Part shown: positions 9,625-23,320 of the stretch, in pieces
Layout of the letters: each line of letters starts with the position of its first letter
Position numbering within the stretch: the first letter of the stretch is position 1
NCBI GenBank assembly: GCA_022009855.1
Contig: CP091727.1
Location: 3,100,001-3,164,000, forward strand
Reading direction: 5' to 3'
Length of the DNA stretch: 64,000 bases
Origin: Lentisphaeria bacterium
GTDB taxonomy: Bacteria > Verrucomicrobiota > Lentisphaeria > Victivallales > Victivallaceae
The notes under the pieces: model-generated
Database searches by the model: none
The model's input: only the letters and a program-made list of their open reading frames with translations
Told to the model about the DNA's origin: nothing
Position numbers and translations under genes: made by a program

Positions 9625-10739
9625 ATGAAACGACCCACTGTGTGTGCCTACTATTTCCCCAACTGGCATGTCGATCCGAGGAACGAAAAACTGCACGGCA
9701 AAGGCTGGACTGAATGGCGTGTCGTCCAGCACGCCACCCCGCGTTTTGAGGGGCATATCCAGCCGGTTGTTCCGTTGTGGGGGTATCAGGATGAATCCGA
9801 TCCGAAGGTCATGGAGCAGAAGATCGGTGCCGCGGTAAGCAACGGAATCGATGCTTTCGTCTTCGACTATTACTGGTTTTCCGACGGGCCGTACCGGGAA
9901 CGCTGCCTGCTGGAGGGATTTCTGCCGGCAAAAAACTGCCGTGACATCAAGTTTGCGCTCATGTGGGCGAATCACGACCCCATCTATGCCCATCCGGGAA
10001 GCTATCTGAACCCCCGCGAATCCCTCTGGTCCGGCGACATCGACCCCGAAACATTCCTGACCTGTACGGATCATCTTATTGAAACCTACTTCCGCCGGCA
10101 GAACTATCTCCGGGTCAACGGGAAACTGTATTTTTCCCTTTTCAATCCGCGCAAACTGATCCTGCAGCTTGGGGAAAGCGGATGGCGAAACTGCTGTTTG
10201 ACGATTTTCGCCGCCGGATTGAACAGGCGAACCTCGGCGAACTCAATCTCGATGCGATTCTTTATGGACTTGGCAAAACAGATTCCATGGATGAGATCAA
10301 TTCCCTGATACGCGAAGTCGGATTTGACAGCGCCTCCAATTACAGCAACCTTCGTGGCGAGGGCTTCCCCTCATTCGAGTACGATGTCATGACGGATCTC
10401 AATGACATTGAAATGCGCCGCATCAGCAGAGAGTTATGCGTGCCTTACCATCCGGTCGTCACGACGGGGTTCGACAATTCGCCGCGCACCGTTCAGTCGG
10501 ATATGTTTGAGAACATCGGTTATCCCTTTTCTGCTGTGGCAATCAACAACACTCCCGAAGCGTGGGAACGGTGTCTGCACCTTGCAAAGGCATTTACGGA
10601 CTCAACGGAGTTCACCGGTTCGCTGCTGCATCTTTCATGCTGGAACGAATGGACGGAAGGGGCCTATCTTGAACCCGATACCTTGTATGGATGCGGAAAG
10701 CTCGAAGCGGTAAAACGGGTTTTCGGCACCGGGAAATAA
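9625..10739 (+). CDS. WbsX/GH99-like protein, one frame change
   Basis: The start VCAYYFPNWHVDPRN, then GWTEWRVV, DAFVFDYYWFSDG and, at the end, LLHLSCWNEWTEGAYLEPD are hallmarks of the Glyco_tran_WbsX family, which shares a fold with GH99 endo-alpha-mannosidases. Members are found both in polysaccharide synthesis loci and in glycan degradation loci; the neighbours here favour degradation. AAGGA lies seven bases before ATG 9625. The frame changes near 10175 and resumes as LLFDDFRRRIEQANLGELN. No signal peptide is seen, suggesting a cytoplasmic enzyme. It closes the run of same-strand genes from 2644. Confidence 0.75.
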
Positions 10740-10847
10740 GAGCCCCGCGGTAGAGCGCCGGAGTTTTTTCCGCCGGGGGAGGGCCATGCAGCTGAAATGA
10801 ATCGCGGCATTCCCCGGAGAAAAAAACGCGGGGAGCCCTTTGTAAAC

Positions 10848-10875
10848 TTGAAAAAGGTATCTCATGTGCTATGAT
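10848..10875 (+). promoter_or_regulatory. Promoter of the GH39-like gene
   Basis: TTGAAA at 10848-10853, a 16-base spacer, and TATGAT at 10870-10875, 81 bases before the start codon. The 10740-10956 gap also has a GC-rich inverted repeat near 10810-10834 followed by a short T run, which may end the previous transcript. Confidence 0.5.
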
Positions 10876-10955
10876 AGATCAGGGCAGCCCCATGCTTATT
10901 GACAAGAAATCTATTTTTTCTCCAGAGCGGGCGCTGGGCCGAAGAGAATGAGCAA

Positions 10956-12399
10956 ATGAGGCGGAAAATGAAACTCTTGAAATTGGATATGGACCGCCAG
11001 ACTCCGGTCGTCAACCGGATGTGGGAGTTCGGGGTAAACACCTGTCACGCGCCTCTGTGGCTGCGAAAAGACCTGCCGCTCCAGTTGCGGGAAGAGCATG
11101 AGACACTCGGGTTCCGTCATGTCCGTTTTCACGGCGTGCTGAACGACGACATGGGGGTGGTTCATCCAGACGGTTCATTTCATTTCGAGCGTGTTATCGA
11201 GGTCTACGAAACCCTGCTCAAGGCCGGATTCCGACCTTTTATTGAACTGTCTTCGATGCCGACGGCGCTGGCTTCCGCGGATTCTTCGGTCTGTTTCTAC
11301 CGTTTCATCTCCGCGCCGCCCCGGGACTGGCGGAGATGGTATGATTTGATCCTCGCCTTTACACAGGCTTTAACCGCGCATTTCGGACGGGAAGAGGTCC
11401 GCGAGTGGTATTTCGAAGTCTGGAACGAACCGGACATCCCTTTCTGGCAGGGATCAAGAGACGAGTATTTTAAACTTTACGATCTGGCCCGACGGGCGGT
11501 GAAGTCTGTTTGTCCGGAATACCGGGTCGGCGGGCCGGCCACCTCCAAAACCATGTGGATACCGGAATTCATAACCCATATCACCACGCCGTCGGCGGAT
11601 GATCCGGATCCGGGCATTCGATGCGATTTCATTTCAACCCACGCCTATCCGAGTGATCTGGCGTTTCTGGATGCGGCGGAGGGAGCGGTTGAACTTCAGG
11701 AGGCCAGTATTTTACGAACGCTTTGCGCGGCCGCCCGCGAAGAGATCGACCGGCGGCTCGGCGTGGGATTCCCGCTGATTTTCGGCGAATGGAACTCTTC
11801 CGCCGGACCTTTTGCGTTCAATCACGACGAGTGTAACAACGCGGCGTTCATCTGCAAGACCATGACGGAGGTGCGCGCCAGCTGCCAGGGGGGCATGTAT
11901 TGGAACGCCACCGATATTTATGAGGAAAACGATTTTCATTATACCCCGTTTCACGGCGGGTACGGCTTGATGAATGTAAACGGGTTTCCGAAATCCTCCT
12001 TCCACGCCTTCCGTTTCCTGCATGAAACCGGAGAAACGGAAATTGCCGCCGCCTTTGATGAGCCCTGCGAGGAGCATGGGGTTCTCGCATCGCGCCACGG
12101 CGATGAGCTGCGCCTGCTCGTGTGGAACTATCAGCAGCCGGGGGACCGAGGGTGTTCCGCTGGAGTTCCGCATTGCCGGCCTTCCCGCGGACAGTGGCTC
12201 CATCGAACGGATTGAACCCGGGCACGGGAGCGCATACGAAACGTGGCTTGAACTGGGGAAGCCGGACTTTCTGAACCGGCGGCAGTTCGATATGCTGGAG
12301 CAAGCTGCCCGGACCGAGGTGCAGTCTCTGAAATCCGACCAGATTGTAACGATTCCCCGCGGCTGCACGGCTTTGTTGAAATTTCGCATCTTTTCCTGA
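10956..12399 (+). CDS. GH39-like beta-xylosidase/iduronidase family glycosidase, one frame change
   Basis: A clan GH-A barrel with strong GH39 character: VNRMWEFGVNTCHAPL near the start, LGFRHVRFHGVLNDD, the acid/base motif WYFEVWNEPDIPFWQG near 11420, and the nucleophile motif FPLIFGEWNSSAG near 11780, followed by MYWNATDIYEEND. The C-terminal beta domain continues after a frame change at a run of five G near 12141; removing one G gives QQPGTEGVPLEF. There is no signal peptide, so the enzyme is probably cytoplasmic and acts on oligosaccharides imported after extracellular cleavage. ATG 10956 is chosen; ATG 10968, behind GAGGCGG, is equally possible. Confidence 0.8.
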
Positions 12400-12516
12400 C
12401 CGGGCTGTTTCTCTCGGCGATCGCGGCGGGGATGATCCTCGACGGAGTGAAGAACTTCTTCCATCTGTGAGCTCCCTCCCGGCCCCGCTTTCCCGTTCCG
12501 ACGTCCGGAACATGTG

Positions 12517-12553
12517 CAAAAAAACCTCCAGTTGTGTGCGAAGCAACTGGAGG
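12517..12553 (-). terminator. Rho-independent terminator of the rrn operon
   Basis: On the minus strand ACCTCCAGTTG and CAACTGGAGGT form an 11-base perfect stem closed by a short loop and followed by a run of seven T, just after the 5S gene. The plus strand also has an A/T run, so it could stop the GH39-like transcript too. Confidence 0.9.
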
Positions 12554-12563
12554 TAAAAAATTT

Positions 12564-12675
12564 CCGGCACCGTGCTACTCTCCCATAGTCAAATGTACAG
12601 TACCATCGCCGCTGGAGTCCTTAACTACCGTGTTCGGGAAGGGAACGTGTGTTTCTACTCCGCTATGAGCACCGG
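12564..12675 (-). rRNA. rrf: 5S ribosomal RNA
   Basis: About 112 bases. The two ends pair (CCGGTGCTCATAGCGG at the 5' end with CGTGCCGG at the 3' end) and the centre has the conserved CCCGAACACGG and GGAGAGTAGCACGG elements. It lies downstream of 23S on the same strand and before a strong terminator. Confidence 0.93.
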
Positions 12676-12777
12676 AAAAAAATACAAAGAAAGAAAATGT
12701 TGAAGCAAGTCTGAAGAAGACTCAGTTGAGACTAGCTTTTTTCTTATGGCTTTGTAATGAAGCGATAAGAAAAAAGG

Positions 12778-15714
<2,937 letters not shown>

Positions 15715-15893
15715 ACCAAGAAACAATTGTCTACTTGTCTCTCAACATAAGTTGTCGATCACATCTTTTCAGATGCAACCTTTTTTCTTGCAGATTTCCT
15801 TCAAGACATTTTCTTTAATTGTCAATCAACCCGCGGAACTTTCTCCGCAGCACCAATCTCTCGATCGGTAAATCTTTTCATAAAGTTTCAATA

Positions 15894-15970
15894 TGGTGGG
15901 CGTACTTGGATTTGAACCAAGGACCTCGTCCTTATCAGGGACGCGCTCTAACCAACTGAGCTATACGCCC
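15894..15970 (-). tRNA. tRNA-Ile (anticodon GAT), CCA encoded
   Basis: On the minus strand GGGCGTATAGCTCAGTTGG begins a full cloverleaf. The anticodon loop is CTGATAA, the T loop TTCAAAT, and the acceptor stem closes with ACGCCC, then A and an encoded CCA. It is one of two tRNAs in the 16S-23S spacer, the usual place for tRNA-Ile and tRNA-Ala. Confidence 0.96.
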
Positions 15971-16004
15971 TTAAACCCCTTAAAAGTTGCCACCTCTTCG
16001 CTCA

Positions 16005-16062
16005 CGGCCGAACGTCGGCCTGGATGTCTCGCCGCGCTCGTTGGCGCGGCTCAATCAGGGCT
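16005..16062. repeat. Spacer repeat with two hairpins, copy 1
   Basis: Nearly identical to 16234-16292. It has two perfect small hairpins: GGCCGA-ACG-TCGGCC and GCCGCGC-TCGTTG-GCGCGGC, followed by TCAATCAG. It lies between the two spacer tRNAs and is transcribed as part of the rRNA precursor. Confidence 0.85.
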
Positions 16063-16233
16063 TGGGCTCCTTTTCCGGCATTCCGTGCGGCTTCGCCGTA
16101 CTCATGCCTGCGAGATTGGATGATGTCTGCCAGAATCGGCTCATACCCAATTGCCCGGCCCGTTATTTCCTGATCTTTCGATCAAGGTGCGACAACGGAG
16201 CACCGCGACACATCGGAGCGGCACGTTTGCCGC

Positions 16234-16292
16234 CGGCCGAACGTCGGCCTGGAATGTCTCGCCGCGCTCGTTGGCGCGGCTCAATCAGAGCT
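16234..16292. repeat. Spacer repeat with two hairpins, copy 2
   Basis: Second copy of the element at 16005-16062, differing by one inserted A (GGAATG versus GGATG) and one base near the end. The two hairpins are conserved exactly. Confidence 0.85.
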
Positions 16293-16323
16293 CGGTGTCA
16301 CTCACTTCGGTATCCACTAAAAG

Positions 16324-16397
16324 TGGAGCCGAAGGGGCTCGAACCCTCGACATCCTGCTTGCAAAGCAGGTGCTCTAGCCAACTGAGCTACGGCCCC
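16324..16397 (-). tRNA. tRNA-Ala (anticodon TGC), CCA not encoded
   Basis: Minus strand GGGGCCGTAGCTCAGTTGG begins the cloverleaf. The anticodon loop is TTTGCAA, the T loop TTCGAGC, and the acceptor 3' strand is CGGCTCC, then A. The next bases are CTT, so the CCA end must be added by nucleotidyltransferase, unlike the neighbouring tRNA-Ile. A small inverted repeat TCCACT/AGTGGA spans the 3' end. Confidence 0.95.
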
Positions 16398-16585
16398 TTG
16401 AAACTTATTAAATTTTTCATCAACCGCGGAGAGTTGCTCCGCAACCCGTTTTTACGGGGATTGAACTTTGAATAGTGCGATGTTTCCTTTGATGCCGTTA
16501 CCGGCACCCCACATCCGGCGGCTTAGACGCCGGAGTTTAGCCATAACCATCGGATTTAGATCCCTTGCGGGAAGACCGAGGTTTG

Positions 16586-18098
<1,513 letters not shown>

Positions 18099-18230
18099 AA
18101 ATAAATTCTTATCAGAGTGTCTGATTTAGCTTATTGTGATTTCTGTAGTAAACTACCTAATCTCAATGTAATTTTCAGGTTACATCGCACTATTCAATTT
18201 TCAATCAGCCCGCCGAAAAAACGGTTCTTT

Positions 18231-18259
18231 AATATAGCACGCTTCAAAATCGAATGCAA
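18231..18259 (-). promoter_or_regulatory. rrn operon promoter P2
   Basis: On the minus strand TTGCAT (18254-18259), 17 bases, TATATT (18231-18236), within GCTATATTAAAG. It lies about 135 bases upstream of 16S. Confidence 0.65.
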
Positions 18260-18349
18260 GCTCTATTTTGAACTTTTTGAAGTTCTTCGCAGAACCTCAA
18301 ACTCTCATTTTCAGCAGCACGCGTCTCTTTTGAGGCGCAACAGGGTTTT

Positions 18350-18377
18350 AATATAGCAGACTTTTTTACTCAGTCAA
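18350..18377 (-). promoter_or_regulatory. rrn operon promoter P1
   Basis: On the minus strand TTGACT (18372-18377), 16 bases, TATATT (18350-18355), in the same GCTATATTAAA context as P2. The -35 overlaps the stop codon of the upstream AraC gene. The rest of 18099-18349 is AT-rich leader with no gene. Confidence 0.65.
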
Positions 18378-19323
18378 GCGTAAATGTCGTGTTTGTTTCG
18401 TTTTTTTTCGATTTTTATGGCAAATGATTGCGTTCTCCCGGATGGAGACAGCGATATTGCCCCGGAGGAATTCCGAAACGACTTCGGAAAACCGCAGTGA
18501 AAAAAGGTCGTGCTCTGATAACCGCACTGGTCGGCAATTTCATCGACCAGCAGTTCTGTGTTCCGCAAGAGCAATGCTGCATGTTCCATGCGCAAATCCC
18601 GCAGGACGGCGGAAAAATTTTCACCCTGGCAGCAAACAACCGGGATAGATAACCCGGATGCAGTTGAATTGCTCGGCAACGCTCTCCCGGGTGAGCGGTG
18701 CGCGGAAATTCTCCTGCAGGTACTGCCGAATCCGTTCAAAATTCCGCTGCGCTTTGCCGGACGGGGCGGGGAAGCCTCCGCCAGCCTCGCCCGAGTCAGC
18801 CGGAACAGGCCCTGCACCAGGGCCGGCGCCGCATTGCGGGGATCGCCGTTGCGACCCAACCCTATGAGGCAATGCAGGAGGTCGCGTATCGATTCGGAAG
18901 GCGGCAGCTGCGAATGAAAAAGCAGCCGCACACCGGACGGGCATCCGGCGGGAGCGCATCCGGAATGTCAACGTAGGTGATCCGGATGAACTCTTCACGA
19001 AATACGAAGCAGCAGAGTTCGTGGGGCCGATCCCAGCCCGGCAGTTTCCAGGCGAGAGGTTCGCTGAAAAGAACTTCGCCGGGGGTGAGGATACGTTCAC
19101 ATACCCCTCCGCGTTTCCCCAGGAGAGGTGTTTTTCGCCGCTCAACGGCACGTCGATGATGACTGCCGGATGCATCTCCAGCAATCCGTGTCCCGGTGAA
19201 GGAGAACGACGGCCGAAGAAAACGCGGCGCAATTCCACCGTATTGACGATGTAATCGGCAAGGCGGAGAAACCCCTCCCTGGAGAGATGGTTCAATTGAA
19301 GTTGCTCCTGAAGCTTTCCCCAT
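18374..19323 (-). pseudogene. AraC-family regulator broken by at least four frame changes
   Basis: Pieces of one AraC protein follow in order in alternating frames: LREGFLRLADYIVN-like start region, HPAVIIDVPLSGEKHLSW, ERILTPGEVLFSEPLAWKLPGWDR, FVFREEFIRITYVDIPD, then an AraC DNA-binding half with FERIRQYLQENFRAPLTRES and ELLVDEIADQCGYQSTTFFH. The likely start is ATG 19323 behind GAGGGA; reading ATGGGGAAAG with one G fewer joins it to the sensible frame at once. The gene points away from the glycosidase at 19457 and probably regulates it. It has more breaks per kilobase than most genes here, so true decay cannot be excluded. Confidence 0.6.
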
Positions 19324-19373
19324 GATTCCCTCAAAAAGGTGATATTTCAATAAGTAATATAACATCATTGCTA

Positions 19374-19402
19374 TTGCGGTTCAACCGCCCCCGGGGTATA
19401 AT
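19374..19402 (+). promoter_or_regulatory. Promoter of the six-hairpin glycosidase operon
   Basis: TTGCGG at 19374-19379, a 17-base spacer, and a perfect TATAAT at 19397-19402, 55 bases before the start codon. The CGGTTCAACCGCC palindrome-like stretch within the spacer could be an operator. Confidence 0.65.
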
Positions 19403-19456
19403 ATGTAAAACAGAAAATTTTATTGTCATTTTTCAACGAGAAGGAGTCAAATTCAT

Positions 19457-21063
19457 ATGAATCAGCTGCCCGGAAGCTTCATTGCGACCGCCAATATTCC
19501 CCAGGCGTCAACATCACATTGGCAGGAGCCGCTCTCGTTGCTCTTCGGCATGTGTGCCGGTGCGATGGAATTCAACAATCGCGTCTTTCTTTTACAACCC
19601 GGAAACTCTGGTCCGGGTCGACCTGAACTGGATTCGTGACTATATCCTCACCATGAAAGGATTTCGTTATACCGAGCGGGATATCCGCTCCTTTCCGGAC
19701 CTGCTGCTGGAGCGACAGCACGAGAAGGGGTTCTTTTATGAGATCGTCGCTCCGTTGACCGATATGCACTCCGGAGCTGTGGGGGTGCATGACGGTCGCG
19801 AATGTCGAATCTCTTCCGACGAATGCGTCCTGCACGAACCCGGTTCCCGTTTCGGCCTCTGCCGTCTCGAGCTGGAGGCTGATGTCGAATACCTCATGGC
19901 GGAAGGTGTTTACATGATCTGGCAGGCGACCGGTGACGATGCATGGCTCCGGCGCAACCTTCCGCGGGTCGAAAAGGGTTTGCGTTACATCATGACCGAT
20001 CCTCTGCGGTGGGATGTGGAACACGGCCTCGCCAAGCGGCCGCGGACCCTCGATACCTGGGACTTTCTCGACCGGGCGGACTCCTCCTTCGACCGGGCGG
20101 TCCGTCTTGACGATCCGATGGGAATCTTTCACGGAGACAACACCGGGTTGTACAACGCCAAACTGCTGCTGGCGAAGCTATACCGATATCTGGGCGACGA
20201 ATCCGCCGCGGTGCGCCACGAGGAGGAGGCGGCCGGACTGCGCGAGCGGATTATGAAATATCTCTGGAACGGCCGTTTCTTCCGCCACTTCCTGCCGCTC
20301 ACACCGGTCGATTACGGAGTGGATGAAACCTGGCAGATGAGTCTTTCGAACGCTTACGCTCTCAATCGAAACATTCTCACGTTCGAGGAGCGGCGCCGCG
20401 TCATCGACTCCTATCGCGCCATGCGGGAGAAATACAAGGGAGAACTGGATGACTTCCGGAATCTGGAACCTCCCTATCCCTGTTTCAAAGGGATGACGCC
20501 GGGCGCCTACGTCAACGGCGCCATCGCCCCTTCGTTGCCGGACAGCTCGCGCTGGGCGCCTTTGAGACCGGGATGGAGGAGTATGGGGTAGACATTCTCA
20601 AACGCATGGGACGCAAAATGATCCGTGACGGAAAGGTCGCGTTTCTTTACAACTGGAAGGGCGACGATATCGGCGGCGGGCCGCGTTGCTGGTGTGGCGC
20701 GGAACTCATGCACGCAGAATGTACCGGACTCGCCGGGGTTGTCGATAACGGCAAGCTTTTCCGGGATGTCACCCTTTCCCCCGCTTTGCGGCGGCGGCGG
20801 AACCGGAAGCACATGTGCGCCTGGAGTACGCCGCTTCGGGAGTCGCGGTGGAGTATCATTACTCCGCCGATGCCGCGACGGGACGGGTCTCCTTTGATCT
20901 TCTTTCCGACCACGACCAGGTGAAACTCCGCATGTATCTGCCTGCCGGAACCGGACGGATGGCGGCCAATCTGCCGTTTTCCGAGGAACGGGTCGGTGAG
21001 AGCCGATATCTGGTCTTCGAACGGCTGCCGGAGAGGGCGCACGTGGAGATTTTTCCTGCATGA
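19457..21063 (+). CDS. Six-hairpin (alpha/alpha)6-barrel glycosidase-like protein, three frame changes
   Basis: Starts at ATG 19457 behind AAGGAG. The sequence reads FFYNPETLVRVDLNWIRDYI, then LDTWDFLDRADSSFD and IFHGDNTGLYNAKLLLAKLYRYLGD, then DETWQMSLSNAYALN. This pattern of repeated helices is typical of the six-hairpin glycosidase superfamily (alpha-L-rhamnosidase and related). The C-terminal part is a beta domain (YHYSADAATGRVSFDLLS). Frame changes lie near 19585, 20530 and 20815. There is no signal peptide, so a cytoplasmic location is likely. The stop overlaps the start of the transporter gene by four bases (ATGA), a sign of coupled translation and shared substrate. Confidence 0.65.
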
Positions 21064-21941
21064 TTTCCGGTGTCCTGCTACTTGTGTTGACCGGAATCTG
21101 CTGGGTGTTGATCGCCGTCGTCATCAGTCTTGCCGCACACCGGGGGCTGGATCTGGATTTCATCCAGGCGGGAGCGGCTCTGCTTACCGCATTTGCGGCA
21201 GGAGCGGTGATGTTGCTGCAGCCTGCTCCGGAGAGTTCCCTGGCCGAGCGGGCGCCGGTCGAAGTTGCGATCTTCTTCGCCGGAGTCGGTAACTATCTGA
21301 TGATAAAACTGATGAATTGTGGCATGGAGCGGGGGAACAACGGCGCTGTATGGGGAATCACCCAGAGTGCGCTGCTTTTCCCGTTTCTGATGGGGATCTG
21401 CTGTTTCAACGTGGCGCCGACCGGCATGCGGATATGCGGACTCCTGCTGATTCTGACGGCGATCGTCTGCTTCAGTTTTGCCAGAAGCAGACGGCCGGTG
21501 AAACGGGGAAACTGGCTGGTGCCGACGCTGGGGGCGTTTCTCTGCGCAGGCATCAGCCAGTGCTGTGCCAATCTGCCGAGCTATCTTCACCTTGCCGGGA
21601 TGAGCAGTCCGCGACGGGCGTTTTTCGTGCAGCTCGGTATTCTGGCATCGTTTGCGGTGCACTTCTTTCTGACCCGGACGCGCATCCGGCCGCGCGGCAC
21701 TCTGCCGCTGCTGTTGACGCTGGCGCTGGTCAATATCGTGTCTCTTTTCTTCTTCTTCTATAACGGTCTGAACCGGGTGGCGGCGTGCGGCGCGGGGTCG
21801 ATCGGTTATCCGATCGCCATGGGAGCGTGTATTCCCGGTTTCTTCCTGTACAGCCTTTTCGTGCTGCGGGAACGACTCAACCTGCCCGCCTGCATCGGTC
21901 TGGCCGCTGTACTCTCCGGCATCGTCACCATTGCTGTGTGA
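21060..21941 (+). CDS. DMT/EamA-like or sugar permease with about ten membrane helices
   Basis: 293 residues, intact. Hydrophobic segments follow one another over the whole length, starting with ISGVLLLVLTGICWVLIAVV, with polar loops such as NCGMERGNNGAVWGITQSA between them. The layout of ten helices with an internal repeat fits the drug/metabolite transporter superfamily (EamA, GRP and rhamnose transporter groups). The coupled glycosidase upstream suggests import of the sugar it releases, but the substrate is unknown. The start is fixed by the ATGA overlap. Confidence 0.7.
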   Translation: MISGVLLLVLTGICWVLIAVVISLAAHRGLDLDFIQAGAALLTAFAAGAVMLLQPAPESSLAERAPVEVAIFFAGVGNYLMIKLMNCGMERGNNGAVWGITQSALLFPFLMGICCFNVAPTGMRICGLLLILTAIVCFSFARSRRPVKRGNWLVPTLGAFLCAGISQCCANLPSYLHLAGMSSPRRAFFVQLGILASFAVHFFLTRTRIRPRGTLPLLLTLALVNIVSLFFFFYNGLNRVAACGAGSIGYPIAMGACIPGFFLYSLFVLRERLNLPACIGLAAVLSGIVTIAV

Positions 21942-21987
21942 AGCAGTCCGCAACGGGCATTTTTCGGCTGCGAAGGGAATTGGACTC

Positions 21988-22015
21988 TTGATTTTTGCTA
22001 AAATGCCGATATAGT
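21988..22015 (+). promoter_or_regulatory. Promoter of the phosphoesterase gene
   Basis: TTGATT at 21988-21993, 16 bases, TATAGT at 22010-22015, 29 bases before ATG 22044. Confidence 0.55.
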
Positions 22016-22043
22016 ATGCCCGTTTGAATGGAGGACGAGTGCG

Positions 22044-23320
22044 ATGTCATTTCGGTTTGCCGTGATCGGCGATACCCATTTCTGTCTGGCGGCAGGGCGT
22101 GATACGCGCATTGCCGGTCCATTTTCCACAGAGCCGGATTTCCGCCGCTACGCCGGGATGGCGGAGAACCTGAAGCTGCTCGGCGCGATGATCGCCGCCG
22201 AACGGTGTCAGTTTCTCGTTTCCACCGGCGATCTGATCGAAGGCGGCGGCGACGACGCCGGTGAGGAGCGTGCGGCGCTGGAGGTGCTCGGGAAAGCCGC
22301 TCCGGCCTTCTACCGGGCTCCCGGGACGCATGACGGCGGACTGGCTTGGAATGAGCGGACGTATCACTCCTTCGACCGCGGCGGCTGCCGGTTCATTCTG
22401 CTCGACTACACCAACTGGAATCCGGAGCAGAGGGAGTTCCTGCGGGAAGCTCTCGCCTCGGCCGCGGCGGCGGAGCGGATCTTCGTTTTCGGGCATCCGC
22501 CGCTTTTTCTCTGGGGGCGTCACTTTTTCGATTCGCCGCACTTCCGGGAGGAGGCGGGCGCACTGCTGCGCGAATATCGCGCCGATTTCTACTTCTGCGG
22601 GCATACCCACAATCAGGCGGCGAGCCGTCACGGCGAACTGATTCAGGTGGTCGGTTCGGCGGTGGGGTATGCCGGGGAGAGACGGTGCCGCTGGAACGGT
22701 ACCACGTTCTGCCGCCGCAGGACGCGGAGAATCGCCTCTACTGGGGAATCGCCGAGGACAGCGCCCCCGGCTATACCGTCGTCGAGGTGGAAGGCGACCG
22801 GACCACTCTTCGCTGGAGGAGCTTCCATAACTCCGCCCGGCTGGAACTCCCCGGCGCGGCGGGTGGAACCTTCCCGGGTTGAGCCGCCCCTCTTCCCGGA
22901 GCAGGGGAATTCCGCCGGGAGGATTTCAATCAGGTCCGCTGCGGCTGGCTGAACACCTTTTCCGCGAACAAGGGGGCGGAAGACTCTCTGCTCACGCTAA
23001 ACGGCGTGGAACTCGGGCCGATTCCGCCGAACCTCTGCTATGCGGGGCGGCGGTATGTGATGCTGCCGGAGAAGGCATTGTCCACGCTCGGCGTGGAGAA
23101 CACGCTGGAAATCCGCTTCCCCTGTTCCGCCGTTTTCGCCGCCGGATCGTTTTCGCTCGAACTGCCGCTGCTGGACGGGAGGATTCTCCGTTCGGCACCG
23201 GCGCCGGAACTGTTCGTCTGCGGGGAGTGTCCCGACTTCCGGTTCGCGGCGGAACGCGCCCGCCGGGTGTCGCCCGGCGAGCGGGTGAAACTCCGGCTTC
23301 AGTTTTCTTCGATGCGGTAG
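22044..23320 (+). CDS. Calcineurin-like metallophosphoesterase with C-terminal beta domains, broken frame
   Basis: Starts at ATG 22044 behind GGAGGA. The metal-site motifs of the family are in order: GDTHF, VSTGDLIEGGG, APGTHDGG (GNHD-like, with N replaced by T), FGHPPLF and FCGHTHNQ. After a frame change near 22675 it continues as PLERYHVLPPQDAENRLYWGI. An in-frame TGA lies at 22880-22882, after which DFNQVRCGWLNTFSANKGAED and LLTLNGVELGPIP continue in the same frame to TAG 23318-23320. The tail looks like a separate beta-sandwich. Either the gene ends at 22882 or the TGA is an error. The substrate is unknown. Its 3' end overlaps the convergent dehydratase gene by 22 bases. Confidence 0.6.

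Noticed and set aside
22880..22882. TGA in the phosphoesterase gene as selenocysteine
   Set aside because: No structured element is apparent downstream, the position lies in a linker rather than a catalytic site, and frame errors are frequent here.
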